A stretch of 64,000 nt of DNA from Bog-473 sp963782415 (GTDB taxonomy: Bacteria > Actinomycetota > Acidimicrobiia > Acidimicrobiales > RAAP-2). This document shows positions 16,114 through 25,363 of this stretch, piece by piece. Each line of letters begins with the position of its first letter. Within the stretch, counting starts at the first letter, position 1. Both the position numbers and the translations under genes were made by a program. The notes under the pieces are model-generated. The model had not been told where the DNA came from. It saw nothing but the letters and a program-made list of their open reading frames with translations, and did not search any database. Where the stretch lies: assembly GCA_963782415.1 (NCBI GenBank), contig CAWAJT010000006.1, positions 186,001 through 250,000 of the forward strand, given 5' to 3'.

Positions 16114-17441
16114 CCGGGACACGAATGCCCGGGACCCCCGGACGCCCCGGAACCCTGCACGCCCGCAGCGTCCCGCTCGAGTACGGCCCCGACGCCCTGG
16201 AGTTCGACGGCAGCCCGACCGTGCTCTTCGACCGCCCCGGGCTCACCCTGGTCGGCTGGGGCACGGCGCAGCTCGTGGAGGCCTCGACCGCCGCCGCGGC
16301 GCTGGCGAGTATCCCCTGCGACGACAGGGTCGGCACCCTGGGGTCGGGCCCGGTGGCGCTGGGGGCGCTGCCGTTCGTCCGTGCGCTCGAGGGGTATCTC
16401 GTCATCCCGCGCTTCACCATGGGGACGTCACGCGACGCCGACGGCGTCACGCGGCGCTGGGCCACCGCGGTGGGTCCGGCCGACACGCCGCTACCCGACA
16501 CCGACGCGCTCTTCGACGCGGTCATCTGGCAGTACGGGCAAGCCGAGGCGCCGGCGGGCGAAGGCGCCCGCGCCGAGGCCGGTGCCGGCTCCGAACTCAC
16601 GACAACCATGGACTCGGACGCCTACGCCGCCATGGTCGGCGACGCCGTGGCGGCCATGGGCGCGCCCGGGGCCACGCTACGCAAGGTCGTCCTGTCCCGT
16701 CCGGTCAGCGTGAACCTGGACGGGCCGCTCCCACTCTCGAAGGTGCTGCGCCGGCTGCGCGCCGGCGAGCCCAACTGCACCATCTTCTCCATGCCCGTCC
16801 CCGACGGCTCCTTCTTCGGAGCGAGCCCCGAGTTGTTGGTGGCCCGTCACGGCGCGCGGGTGTCGTGCTTCCCCCTGGCCGGGACCGTGCCCCGGGGCGA
16901 CACCGCCCGCTCCGACGCCGACGCGCAGCGTGATCTCGCCCGCTCGGCCAAGAACCGCGCCGAACATCGCTACGTGGTGGACGAGATCGCCGCCGCCCTT
17001 TCCCCGTTCTGCTCGGAGTTGTCCGCACCTGACGAGCCCTCACTGGTCGCATTCCGCTCCGTGGCCCACCTGGGCACGCGGATCGAGGGGGCGCTCGCCC
17101 ACGACACGGGCGTGCTCGCGCTCGTGGAGCGGTTGCATCCCACGCCCGCCGTCGGCGGCACGCCGCGGGCCGAAGCGCTCGCGTTCATCGGCGCCCACGA
17201 GGCCGGCGGGCGCGACTTCTGGGCGGGCCCGGTCGGCTGGACCGGGGCCAACGGGGACGGGGAATGGATGATCGGCATTCGCAGCGCCCGCCTCGACGGC
17301 GACGCCTCGTCGGTCACCTTGCGGGCCGGGTCAGGCATCGTGCCGGACTCGGACCCCGCCGCCGAGGCGCTCGAGACAAACGTGAAGCTGGCGACCGTCC
17401 TCGATGCCGTGGTGCCGGGGGTCTCAGCGCAGCTGCGGTGA
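16110..17441 (+). CDS. menF: Isochorismate synthase (menaquinone pathway)
   Basis: Converts chorismate to isochorismate, the entry into menaquinone synthesis. The 443-residue protein has a variable N-terminus and a chorismate-binding C-terminal domain: LRKVVLSRPVSV, FFGASPELLVARHGARV, PLAGTVPRG, SAKNRAEHRYVVDEI, LHPTPAVGGTPR and the end RAGSGIVPDSDP. Sequence alone does not exclude a siderophore-type enzyme, but coupling to menG favours menaquinone. The 3' end overlaps the convergent histidine kinase by 18 bases. Confidence 0.9.
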   Translation: MTGTRMPGTPGRPGTLHARSVPLEYGPDALEFDGSPTVLFDRPGLTLVGWGTAQLVEASTAAAALASIPCDDRVGTLGSGPVALGALPFVRALEGYLVIPRFTMGTSRDADGVTRRWATAVGPADTPLPDTDALFDAVIWQYGQAEAPAGEGARAEAGAGSELTTTMDSDAYAAMVGDAVAAMGAPGATLRKVVLSRPVSVNLDGPLPLSKVLRRLRAGEPNCTIFSMPVPDGSFFGASPELLVARHGARVSCFPLAGTVPRGDTARSDADAQRDLARSAKNRAEHRYVVDEIAAALSPFCSELSAPDEPSLVAFRSVAHLGTRIEGALAHDTGVLALVERLHPTPAVGGTPRAEALAFIGAHEAGGRDFWAGPVGWTGANGDGEWMIGIRSARLDGDASSVTLRAGSGIVPDSDPAAEALETNVKLATVLDAVVPGVSAQLR

Positions 17442-18983
17442 GCGTGCCGGCGGGGCGGGGGTGGGCGCCGGCCCATCGGCCACGACGCCGTTCGGTGCGG
17501 CGGGAGGCTCCGTCGCCGCCACGGCACCCGCGGCTGCGCCGATGGGGGCCAACGGAATCTTCACCACGAGCGTGGCACCGCCGTCCGGGGTCGCGCCCAC
17601 CTCGGCCGAGCCGTGTGACGCCTCGGCGATCGCCCGCACGATGGCCAGCCCGAGCCCGGTCCCCGATGCCGAGCGGGAGGGATCACCTTGGTAGAAGCGG
17701 TCGAAGACCCGCCTGGCCACGCCGGGCGGGATCCCGGGCCCGTTGTCGGAGACCCGGATGAAGCCCATCTGCTGGGCCACCCCCGTCGACGCGATGACCT
17801 CGGTGCCCGGCGGCGTGTGGGCCAGGGCGTTGCGCACCAGGTTGTGCGCCACCTGGGCGAGGCGCTCAGGGTCGCCGATCACGACCACCGGCCGTCCCGG
17901 CTCGAGAACGAGATGATGCTCGTGCGGCACCGCATTGGTGTCGTCCACCGCGTCGGCGCAGATGCGGTGCAGATCGACCGGTTCCGCCCGTAGCGGTCGG
18001 CCCCGGTCGAGCTCGGCGAGCAGCAAGAGGTCCTCGACCAGGCCCCCCATGCGGGTGGCCTCCTCCTCTATGCGCTGCAACGCCTTGTGCCGTCCGGCCT
18101 CGTCGGAGAAGCCGCCGCGGCCGAGCAGCTCGGCGTAGCCGCGGATGGAGGTCAACGGCGTGCGCAGCTCGTGCGAGGCGTCGGCCACGAACTGGCGCAG
18201 CCGCTCCTCGGAGGCCGACTTCTCGTCGAAGGCCCCCTCGATCTGGCTCAACATGGCGTTCAAGGCCGAGCCCAGGCGCCCCACCTCGGTGCCGGGACGA
18301 CCCTCGGGGACGCGTCGGGTCAGATCGCCCGAGGCGATGGCGTCGGCCGTGACCGCCATCTGGCGCAGCGGGCGCAGGCCTCGCCGCACCACGATGAAGA
18401 CGAGCACGCCGAGGGCCAGCAGCACGGCCAGGCTCGCTGTGATCTCGACCTTGCGCAGGGAGGCGAGGGTGTCGTTGGTCGGGTTCAGCGAGAGCGACGT
18501 CACCAGTGTCCCTTGCGGGACGGTGACGGCGACCGTCCGGTACTCGCCGTAGGGGTCCCCCTTGCTGCGCAGGATCACGGCGTCGGGGTCGGGGTGGAAC
18601 GTCCCCGCAAAACGCCCGACACGCACACGGCGTTCGATGTCGGGTACCTGTTGTACCGGGATGTCCTTGGTGAGGATGGGCGACGGGTCGGACTCGGCCG
18701 CTCCCGAAGGCCGGGTGAACATGACCTGTCCATTGCGGCCGAGCAGGATCACGTAGACGTCGGACGAGACGCGGTGCGACAGGTCGGCCCGCGTGATCGG
18801 CATGCCGCGCTCGGCTGCGTACGTGAGGTAGTTGAAACCGAGCGACTCGTTCTGGGCCAGCGTGTTGTCGGCTTGGCCGTAGAGGAAGGAGCGGACCGAG
18901 GCGTAGGTCACCACGTCGGCGGCCGCCAGGCCGAGTACGAGCAGCAGCGCCACGAGAGCGACGAGCCGCTTCTGGAGGCTCAT
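17424..18983 (-). CDS. Two-component sensor histidine kinase (HAMP type)
   Basis: 519-residue membrane kinase. TM1 at about 7-28, an extracytoplasmic sensor of about 150 residues, TM2 at about 183-203, then HAMP, the H-box FVADASHELRTPLTSIRGYAELL (phosphorylated His), N-box AHNLVRNALAHT, G1 VSDNGPGIP and G2 GTGLGLAIVRAI. It ends in an Ala/Pro-rich tail of about 45 residues. ATG 18983 overlaps the regulator stop (ATGA). The signal is unknown; location behind a mannosyltransferase hints at the cell envelope. Confidence 0.93.
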   Translation of the reverse strand: MSLQKRLVALVALLLVLGLAAADVVTYASVRSFLYGQADNTLAQNESLGFNYLTYAAERGMPITRADLSHRVSSDVYVILLGRNGQVMFTRPSGAAESDPSPILTKDIPVQQVPDIERRVRVGRFAGTFHPDPDAVILRSKGDPYGEYRTVAVTVPQGTLVTSLSLNPTNDTLASLRKVEITASLAVLLALGVLVFIVVRRGLRPLRQMAVTADAIASGDLTRRVPEGRPGTEVGRLGSALNAMLSQIEGAFDEKSASEERLRQFVADASHELRTPLTSIRGYAELLGRGGFSDEAGRHKALQRIEEEATRMGGLVEDLLLLAELDRGRPLRAEPVDLHRICADAVDDTNAVPHEHHLVLEPGRPVVVIGDPERLAQVAHNLVRNALAHTPPGTEVIASTGVAQQMGFIRVSDNGPGIPPGVARRVFDRFYQGDPSRSASGTGLGLAIVRAIAEASHGSAEVGATPDGGATLVVKIPLAPIGAAAGAVAATEPPAAPNGVVADGPAPTPAPPARSPQLR

Positions 18984-19684
18984 CCGTCCCGGGGCAGGCG
19001 GAGGGTGTAGCCGACGCGTCGGATCGTGTGGATCAGCGCGGGTTCGCGGTCGTCGATCTTCTTGCGCAAGTAGCTGATGTAGGTCTCCACGATGTTCGGG
19101 TCACCGTGGAAGTCGAAACCCCACACGTTGTCGAGGAGCTCGGACTTCGAGATCACACGGCGGACATTCTCGAGGAGGTAGCGCAGCAGGTTGAACTCTG
19201 TCGCCGTGAGTTCAACCGGCAGCTCGTCGCGCCAGACCTCGTGGGTGTCGACGTTCATGGTGAGGTCGGCGAAGCGCAGGGTGGAGGTGTCGGCGGCCGC
19301 CATTTCGCCCGCTCGCCGCAGGATCGCTCCGACCCGCGCCATGAGCTCCTCGACGCTGAAGGGCTTGGTGACGTAGTCGTCGCCCACGCTCAGACCCTCG
19401 ACCTTGTCCTCCGTGGTGTCGCGCGCCGTGAGAAACACGATGGGCATCTGTTCGCCCTGGTTGCGTAGGCGGCGGCAGACCTCGTTGCCATCGAAGTCGG
19501 GCAGCATGACGTCCAGCATCACGAGATGCGGCCGGAACGTGCGCACCTGCTCCATCGCCTCGGCACCGGTGCCGGCGACCCCGACCTGGTAGCCCTCGAA
19601 GGTGAGCGCGGCGGAGAGGAGATCAGCGATGTTGGGCTCGTCGTCGACGACGAGGATGCGAGCGGGCGGGGCGTCGACCGTCAT
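18980..19684 (-). CDS. OmpR-family response regulator
   Basis: 234 residues: a receiver with acidic pocket (LVVDDEPNI), phospho-acceptor Asp in LDVMLPDFDG, Thr in FLTARDT and Lys in YVTKPFS, then a winged-helix DNA-binding domain ending HTIRRVGYTLR. It pairs with the kinase encoded directly downstream (ATGA overlap) and is itself coupled to the upstream glycosyltransferase gene (ATGA). Target genes cannot be predicted. Confidence 0.95.
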   Translation of the reverse strand: MTVDAPPARILVVDDEPNIADLLSAALTFEGYQVGVAGTGAEAMEQVRTFRPHLVMLDVMLPDFDGNEVCRRLRNQGEQMPIVFLTARDTTEDKVEGLSVGDDYVTKPFSVEELMARVGAILRRAGEMAAADTSTLRFADLTMNVDTHEVWRDELPVELTATEFNLLRYLLENVRRVISKSELLDNVWGFDFHGDPNIVETYISYLRKKIDDREPALIHTIRRVGYTLRLPRDG

Positions 19685-20550
19685 GGCGAGCGCACGGGAT
19701 CCTCGGTGCGGCCGAGTCCGCCCGGCCGAGTGCCGTTGGTGGCACGGGCGGCGCTCGCTCCCGCGTTGGTGGCCGCCGCCGGCGGGGCCGAGGGCGTCGC
19801 GGGCGTGGTCAGCACCTTCTTCGTGTGACCGCGGCGCAGCGGGTGCAGCAACCGGCCGAGGCCCCACCACGTCACGAGACCGAGCGCCTCGAACACAATG
19901 AACGAGGACATCTTCGACTCGCCGGCCTCGCGGTCGACGAAACTGATCGGCACCTCGGTGATGCGGGCGCCCGATTGGCGCGCCCGGTACGTCATCTCGA
20001 TCTGGAAGCCGTAGCCCTCGGCCCGGATGCGCTCGAGGTCGATGCGCCGCAGAATGTCCGCCGAGTAGGCCCGGTAGCCCGCGGTGGCGTCGGCCACTCC
20101 GAGGCCCAGCACCGCGGAGGCGTACATGTTGCCGCCACGCGAGAGGAGGTGACGGTGCCACGCCCAGTTCGGGATCTCGCCGCCCTCGATGTAGCGCGAG
20201 CCGATGGAGACGTCGTACCCGTTCTCGAGCGGGGCCACGAGGCTCGGCAATGCAGCCGGGTCGTGGGAGAAGTCGGCGTCGATCTCGATGAAGACGTCGA
20301 AGCCGCGCTCCATGCCCCAGGCGAAGCCGGCCCGGTAGGCGCTCCCGAGCCCGGCCTTGGCGGTGCGGGCGAGCAGGTGCACATCGGACAGCTGCGCGCC
20401 CACGCCCTGCACGAGCTCCGCCGTACCGTCGGGGCTGCCGTCGTCGACCACCAGGATGCCGGCACCCGGCAGGCAGGCACGGATCCGGTGCAGCATCCGC
20501 TCGATGTTCTCCGACTCGTTATAGGTCGGGATGACCACCAGCGGTCGCAT
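19681..20550 (-). CDS. Polyprenol-phosphate mannosyltransferase (GT2, DPM1-like)
   Basis: Probably transfers mannose from GDP-mannose to polyprenol phosphate, the donor for lipoglycans and protein O-mannosylation in actinobacteria. The 289-residue catalytic domain reads VVIPTYNESENIERML, ILVVDDGSPDGTAE, GLGSAYRAGFAWG, IEIDADFSHDP, and ATAGYRAYS. A single C-terminal hydrophobic patch (FIVFEALGLVTWWGLG) precedes an Ala/Thr/Pro-rich tail. TAGAAT six bases before the ATG suggests a leaderless operon mRNA covering this gene and the two-component system. Confidence 0.9.
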   Translation of the reverse strand: MRPLVVIPTYNESENIERMLHRIRACLPGAGILVVDDGSPDGTAELVQGVGAQLSDVHLLARTAKAGLGSAYRAGFAWGMERGFDVFIEIDADFSHDPAALPSLVAPLENGYDVSIGSRYIEGGEIPNWAWHRHLLSRGGNMYASAVLGLGVADATAGYRAYSADILRRIDLERIRAEGYGFQIEMTYRARQSGARITEVPISFVDREAGESKMSSFIVFEALGLVTWWGLGRLLHPLRRGHTKKVLTTPATPSAPPAAATNAGASAARATNGTRPGGLGRTEDPVRSP

Positions 20551-20556
20551 GCAGGC

Positions 20557-20562
20557 ATTCTA
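20557..20562 (-). promoter_or_regulatory. Candidate -10 box of the glycosyltransferase/two-component operon
   Basis: TAGAAT on the minus strand, six bases upstream of ATG 20550. The 144-base gap to the AI-2E family gene shows nothing else I can name. Confidence 0.45.
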
Positions 20563-20694
20563 GGTGAGGTTGCCGCCCTGACCTCAGCACCTCGTCGGCG
20601 CGGCGGCCGGAGCCCGTCCCGCCCTCGATCCGTCCCTACCTGCGCTTACGTCCAGCGTGGGCGGGGTTACCGGGCGGCGGGCGGGAGAAGTTGT

Positions 20695-21867
20695 TCAGAT
20701 GTCGACCGGGTCCGGAGCCGGTTCGGACCCCAGGTCGGAGGGGTCGACCATGCCATCGGGACCCCGACGCAGCTCTCGGACGATGACCTGGACCGCCCCG
20801 CCGAAGGGGATGCCGACCAGTGCGCCGACGAAGGTGCCCAGTCCGCCGGCCACCCGGCCCCCGATCGTGGCCCCGACCAGGACGGCGATCAGGACCCAGA
20901 AGGGGTTGAGCTGCACGGTCTTGGACATGATGATCGGGTTGAGGATGTGGTTCTCCACCTGCTGGTACACGAGGAAGACGATCAGCATCGTGATGCCGGC
21001 CGGGACCGAGTGGATGGCGGCGATCACCACCACGGGCAGGCCGGCCAACAGGCCCCCGACGAGCGGGAGCAGGTCCACCATCGCAACGAAGACGCCGAGG
21101 AGCAGGGCGAAGGGCACGCCCAGGATCGCGAGGGTGATCCCCACAATGATGCCGGCGATCACCGAGGTGGCACCGTTCCCCAGCATGTAGCCCGTGACCG
21201 AGCGCATGGACTCGTCGACGACGCGGTGCAAGCGGTCGGCCGTGCTGGGCTGGAAGAGGCTGAGGAAGCCCTGCCACATGCGCGGGGCCTCCAACATGGT
21301 GAACAGGGTCAAGATGCCAATGGTGAGAATGGTGACGACGGTCGATGCGGCCGCCGCGCCCACCGACAACGCGGTCGCCGGCTTGAGCACCTTGGTGATC
21401 TGCGCGGTGAGCTTGCTCGATCCCTCCGACAAGTACTTCTGCAGATGCAGCCGGAAGACCAGGCGACCGATCGGACCGCGGCCCTTCTTGGCTTCGCGGA
21501 CGAGATCGGGCACCTGGTGCCCGAAGTGCACAGCGGCGGTGACCAGTGGCTCCGTGAACAAGTAGATGAGCCCGATGAGGACGAGCGCGCCGATGAGGAA
21601 CACGGCAAGCGTCGCGCCGCCGTGGCTCAGCCCACGCCGCCGCAGGAAACGAGTGGCCGGCGTCAACAGCAGTGTGATGAAGAAGGCGATGATCGCGTAC
21701 ACGATGATGGTGCGCAGGACCCACAGCCCGAGAATGAATGCGGCGTTGAGGTCGAGCAGCAAAATGATCGTGACCACGGACACGATGATCGTCCCGAGCG
21801 GAATGCCCCGACGATCCGCACTCCCCGAGAACTTCGACCGCCACGTCTCGCGGGTCTCCCGGGCCAT
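20695..21867 (-). CDS. AI-2E family (UPF0118) transporter
   Basis: 390-residue polytopic membrane protein. Eight hydrophobic segments are arranged as in this family: two or three near residues 22-95, a soluble stretch at about 100-155 (HFGHQVPDLVREAKKGRG...), then the rest to about 370 with the conserved VDLLPLVGGLLAGLPVVVIA, QQVENHILNPIIMSK and GIPFGGAVQVI. Substrates in the family include AI-2 and Na+/H+; the one here is unknown. ATG 21867 chosen; the sequence upstream is not family-like. Confidence 0.88.
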   Translation of the reverse strand: MARETRETWRSKFSGSADRRGIPLGTIIVSVVTIILLLDLNAAFILGLWVLRTIIVYAIIAFFITLLLTPATRFLRRRGLSHGGATLAVFLIGALVLIGLIYLFTEPLVTAAVHFGHQVPDLVREAKKGRGPIGRLVFRLHLQKYLSEGSSKLTAQITKVLKPATALSVGAAAASTVVTILTIGILTLFTMLEAPRMWQGFLSLFQPSTADRLHRVVDESMRSVTGYMLGNGATSVIAGIIVGITLAILGVPFALLLGVFVAMVDLLPLVGGLLAGLPVVVIAAIHSVPAGITMLIVFLVYQQVENHILNPIIMSKTVQLNPFWVLIAVLVGATIGGRVAGGLGTFVGALVGIPFGGAVQVIVRELRRGPDGMVDPSDLGSEPAPDPVDI

Positions 21868-21941
21868 GGCGCCCAGCTTGGCAGCTGAGCACGCCCAAAA
21901 GGCGGTTCTTCGCGCTGTCCACGTGCAAGCATGAAGATCCG

Positions 21942-23153
21942 ATGGATCACGACGACCAGGGGGACGACGCGCCGCGGCCGCACACGCCCGTGGTGGAGTC
22001 TGAGCACCTTGCCTCCTCCGACCCGTCTTCGGACAGTGCGCCCCCACCGGCCGCCGCACAGCCCGACGGCGAGACCGCCGCACAGCCCGACGGAGGAACG
22101 GCCCAGGCCAGCGCCGCAGCGCAACCCCGGGTCCGCCGGAGGTTTCTGCCGCGCAACGTGAAGATCGCGGTCATGGTGCTGTTGCTGTTCTTCATCGGGG
22201 AGTACATCTTGCTCCCCGAATTCGCGAGCGCCCGGCGCGAAGCACACCAACTCACTCAGCTCAATCTCATCTGGCTGATCCTCGGCGCAGTGTTGGAAGT
22301 GGCGGCGTTGGTGGCGTACACCCAACTCACGCACACCGTGCTCTCCCCGGGCGCGCCCGACCGCTGGCGCATCTTCCGCATCAACATGTGGGCGCTCGCC
22401 ATCAGCCACACGCTGCCGGGTGGTCAGGTCCCGGGAACCGCGGCCAGCTACAAGCTGCTCACCGAGGCCAATGTCACGGGGAGCACCGCCGCCTTCGGGC
22501 TGGCGACCCAGGGCATCGGGTCGGCGGTGGTGCTCAACGTGATCTTCTGGCTGGCCCTGCTGATCTCCATCCCGCTGCAGGGCTACAACCCGCTCTACGG
22601 GTTCGCCGCCATCCTCGGCGTGCTCCTGCTCGCCATCTTCGCCGGGGTGGTCTTCTTGTTGACCCGGGGCGAGCGCCACGCCGGCATGCTCGTGAAGAAG
22701 GTGGCAGAACGGCTGCCCTTCGTGCGGCCCGAGACCGTGACGTCCTTGGTCCAGAAGGTGGCGGACCGGATGAAGATCCTGTTCACCAGCTCGCAATTGC
22801 TCAGGAGGGCTGGCGGTTGGGCGGCGGCCAACTGGCTGCTCGACTGCTCCTCGCTCTACGTCTTCCTTCTCGCCTTCGGGGCGCACGTCTCGCCGATCGA
22901 CGTCCTGGTGGCCTACGGCCTCGCCAACATTCTCGCCGTCATTCCCATCACGCCGAGCGGCCTGGGCGTGGTCGAAATCACGATCATCGCCGTGCTGAAG
23001 GGTTTCGGCGTCCCAGGCGACGTGGCCGCGGCCGGGGTCCTCAGCTGGCGCCTGGTGAACTTCTGGCTGCCCATCCCCTTCGGCGGTGCCTCCTACCTGT
23101 CGCTGCGCTTCGGGCATTCGAGGACGACGCAGGCCAAGGCACTCCCGTCCTGA
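21942..23153 (+). CDS. Lysylphosphatidylglycerol synthase-type membrane protein (UPF0104)
   Basis: 403 residues with a disordered 65-residue N-terminus, including an imperfect AQPDGETAAQPDGGTA repeat, then about eight TM segments. SHTLPGGQVPGTAASYKLL and NILAVIPITPSGLGVVE are typical of the flippase-like domain of MprF and its stand-alone relatives. No aminoacyl-transferase domain is attached. It might move or anchor lipid-linked molecules; this is family inference. The next gene follows after 22 bases on the same strand. Confidence 0.8.
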   Translation: MDHDDQGDDAPRPHTPVVESEHLASSDPSSDSAPPPAAAQPDGETAAQPDGGTAQASAAAQPRVRRRFLPRNVKIAVMVLLLFFIGEYILLPEFASARREAHQLTQLNLIWLILGAVLEVAALVAYTQLTHTVLSPGAPDRWRIFRINMWALAISHTLPGGQVPGTAASYKLLTEANVTGSTAAFGLATQGIGSAVVLNVIFWLALLISIPLQGYNPLYGFAAILGVLLLAIFAGVVFLLTRGERHAGMLVKKVAERLPFVRPETVTSLVQKVADRMKILFTSSQLLRRAGGWAAANWLLDCSSLYVFLLAFGAHVSPIDVLVAYGLANILAVIPITPSGLGVVEITIIAVLKGFGVPGDVAAAGVLSWRLVNFWLPIPFGGASYLSLRFGHSRTTQAKALPS

Positions 23154-23175
23154 CCTCGCACCGGGTCCACGCACC

Positions 23176-24000
23176 GTGACGCGCCCGGGCCACCCATCGG
23201 TGCTGGCGCGCTGGGTGGCCGCGCAACGCCTGCAGCTCGAGCGCACGCGCCCGTCGACACCCCAGGGCGACGTGGCCGCGGAGCACCGCCTCTACCGCGC
23301 CGTGGCGGGGAGCGTGCGGGCGCCGGCAGGGCACCGAGGACGGGCGACCGTCATGGCCCTGCGGACGCAGGTGGTCGACGCCGAGGTGGCACGTGCCATC
23401 GGTCGCGCCACGACGCAGATCGTGCTCGTGGGGGCGGGCTACGACGGGCGGGCCCTGCGCTTCGCCGGCGGCGCGACGCGGTGGTTCGAGGTGGACCGGG
23501 CCACCACGTTGGAGGACAAGCGGCGGCGGTTGCGCGCGCTCGAGATTGAGCCGGTCGGGGTCACGCCGGTCACGCTCGACCTCCTCGACCAGCGCGCCAG
23601 CGAAATCGACGCCGCACTGCAGGCGGCGGGCCACGACGCCAAGGTAGCTTCGCTCTTCGTGTGTGACGGGCTGAACGACACGCTGACGCTCGAAGCCACC
23701 GCCTCGCTCGCCGCCTCGCTGCGCGGCCGGGCTGCGGCGGGCAGTGTCATGGTGGCCGATTTCGCCGTGGCGCCCGAAGGGGCGGCGCCGGTGCGCGCTC
23801 TGCGCACGGCCACCGGGCTGGTGCGCCGGGCCACCGCCGAACCGAGACGCAGCGCGTTTCGTCCGGGCGATCCCCAGAAGGTGATGGTCGTCACCGGCTG
23901 GCACGTGACGCACACGGCATCCTCGGCCGAGCGCCGCCTCGACCCGGGCGCGCACAGCGTGGTGCTCGTCTGCGAGCCCGATGCCGCCCGCGATCGCTGA
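23176..24000 (+). CDS. Class I SAM-dependent methyltransferase (LCMT/PPM-like)
   Basis: 274 residues resembling the leucine carboxyl methyltransferase-like family common in actinobacteria: MALRTQVVDAEVARAI, IVLVGAGYDGRALRF (SAM-binding glycine loop), WFEVDRATTLEDKRRRL, ASLFVCDGLNDTLT and DPQKVMVVTGWHV. Substrate unknown. GTG 23176 is chosen because residues before it are not family-like and the preceding gene ends at 23153. Confidence 0.8.
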   Translation: MTRPGHPSVLARWVAAQRLQLERTRPSTPQGDVAAEHRLYRAVAGSVRAPAGHRGRATVMALRTQVVDAEVARAIGRATTQIVLVGAGYDGRALRFAGGATRWFEVDRATTLEDKRRRLRALEIEPVGVTPVTLDLLDQRASEIDAALQAAGHDAKVASLFVCDGLNDTLTLEATASLAASLRGRAAAGSVMVADFAVAPEGAAPVRALRTATGLVRRATAEPRRSAFRPGDPQKVMVVTGWHVTHTASSAERRLDPGAHSVVLVCEPDAARDR

Positions 24001-24018
24001 AGGCCGGCCCGGACGGAC

Positions 24019-25251
24019 TCAGGATCCGGCGCCGCTCGGCGCCATGGTCCGCCGCCCCACCCGCGCGGGTTGACGCACGTAGGAACGCCCGACCCGGACC
24101 GCCGCCCCGATCAGGAGCACCAAGAAGAGCAGCACGTCCGCGTTGCCCACCGGCAGCAACCACCCGCGCCCGGCGAAGCGCACCGCCGGCCCGTGCGGCA
24201 CCCACCAGTAGGGTGCCGCCCACAGGAGCACGGCTGTCCCGAGCGCGTACCACTCGCCGTAGCGGGGCCGGTCCTCGGCCAGGGCCAGCCACGCCACGAG
24301 GAGCACCGTCCAAATGAAGTGGTGCGACCACGACACCGGGCTGGCCAGCGATTCGGTTGCCTCCACCACCAGCAATCCGAGCACGGGTGACGAGCGACGG
24401 TAGGCACCGGCGGCGATCAACAGGCCCACGACACCGACGCTCACGACGATCACGAACGTGGTCGGCGTCGCCAGCGTGTGACCGAGCATGCGCTCGACCG
24501 CGCCGAGGACGCCCTGGTTCCCGACCCACGACAGCATGCCGGCGCGCTGTGGGTCCCGGATGTAGTGCGTCCAGTACGACCACGAGGTCGACGCGTTGAA
24601 GGCGGTCGCCACCAGTGCCGCGCCGAGGAAGGCCGCAATGGCCCGCGCGCCCGAGCGCCCCTGCCGGGTGAGAAAGAGATACGGGATCAGAATCACCGGC
24701 GTCACCTTGATGGCCGCCGCCAGCCCGACGAGGATCCCGCGCGGGATGGGCAGGTCCAGTGTGAGGTCGGCCACGATCATCAACGCCAGAATGATGTTGA
24801 CCTGACCGAGCAGGAAGGTCTGGCGGACCGGATCGAAGAGCATCACCGGCAGCACCAGGGCGAGGGCCCACCAGATGATCGTCCGCCTGTCGAGCGCTCC
24901 ACAGACGGCGCGCAGGCTCACCGCCAGTAATCCGAACAGCGCCGCGAGGTTGATCCAGGAGAACATGACCTCGCAGACGCGCAGGGGGAAATGGGCGAAC
25001 GGAGCGAACAGCAGCGCCGAGAACGGCGGATAGGTGAATCCGAGATGATCCGTCGGATACGTCACGGTGAAGAGATCGTTGGACGACGCGTGCGCCCCGC
25101 CGAGCAGGTAGGTGCTGAGGTCCAGCTGCTGATGGAAGAGCGCCAGGACCGTTGCCCCGACGGCCGCCAACGCCGCTAACGCCGCCGGCCAGCCCCAACT
25201 GCGGTTGGTGGCAACGGCGCGCAGGCGGCGCTCGAGCGTGCTGGACTCCAT
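24019..25251 (-). CDS. GT87-type mannosyltransferase (DUF2029)
   Basis: 410-residue membrane protein with about ten TM segments. The first loop carries LGFTYPPFSALLFAP, matching the GT-C/GT87 catalytic-loop pattern, and LLGQVNIILALMIV follows. These enzymes use polyprenol-phosphate mannose in mycobacteria to extend PIM, LM or arabinogalactan-type glycans. That fits the polyprenol-phosphate mannose synthase about 3.5 kb away, although the two are not in one operon. Start ATG 25251 is eight bases after TACGGT. Confidence 0.82.
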   Translation of the reverse strand: MESSTLERRLRAVATNRSWGWPAALAALAAVGATVLALFHQQLDLSTYLLGGAHASSNDLFTVTYPTDHLGFTYPPFSALLFAPFAHFPLRVCEVMFSWINLAALFGLLAVSLRAVCGALDRRTIIWWALALVLPVMLFDPVRQTFLLGQVNIILALMIVADLTLDLPIPRGILVGLAAAIKVTPVILIPYLFLTRQGRSGARAIAAFLGAALVATAFNASTSWSYWTHYIRDPQRAGMLSWVGNQGVLGAVERMLGHTLATPTTFVIVVSVGVVGLLIAAGAYRRSSPVLGLLVVEATESLASPVSWSHHFIWTVLLVAWLALAEDRPRYGEWYALGTAVLLWAAPYWWVPHGPAVRFAGRGWLLPVGNADVLLFLVLLIGAAVRVGRSYVRQPARVGRRTMAPSGAGS

Positions 25252-25259
25252 GGCTCTCG

Positions 25260-25265
25260 ACCGTA
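25260..25265 (-). promoter_or_regulatory. Candidate -10 box of the GT87 gene
   Basis: TACGGT on the minus strand ends eight bases before the ATG, again predicting an mRNA with almost no leader. Confidence 0.4.
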
Positions 25266-25363
25266 GCGGCGTCCGTCGGCGGCTCGTCACCTGCGCCCGC
25301 GCTGGCGGCGTCACCGGCGCCTGCGGTGGTTCGTGCACATCTGCGCCTCGATCGACCTCGCCG

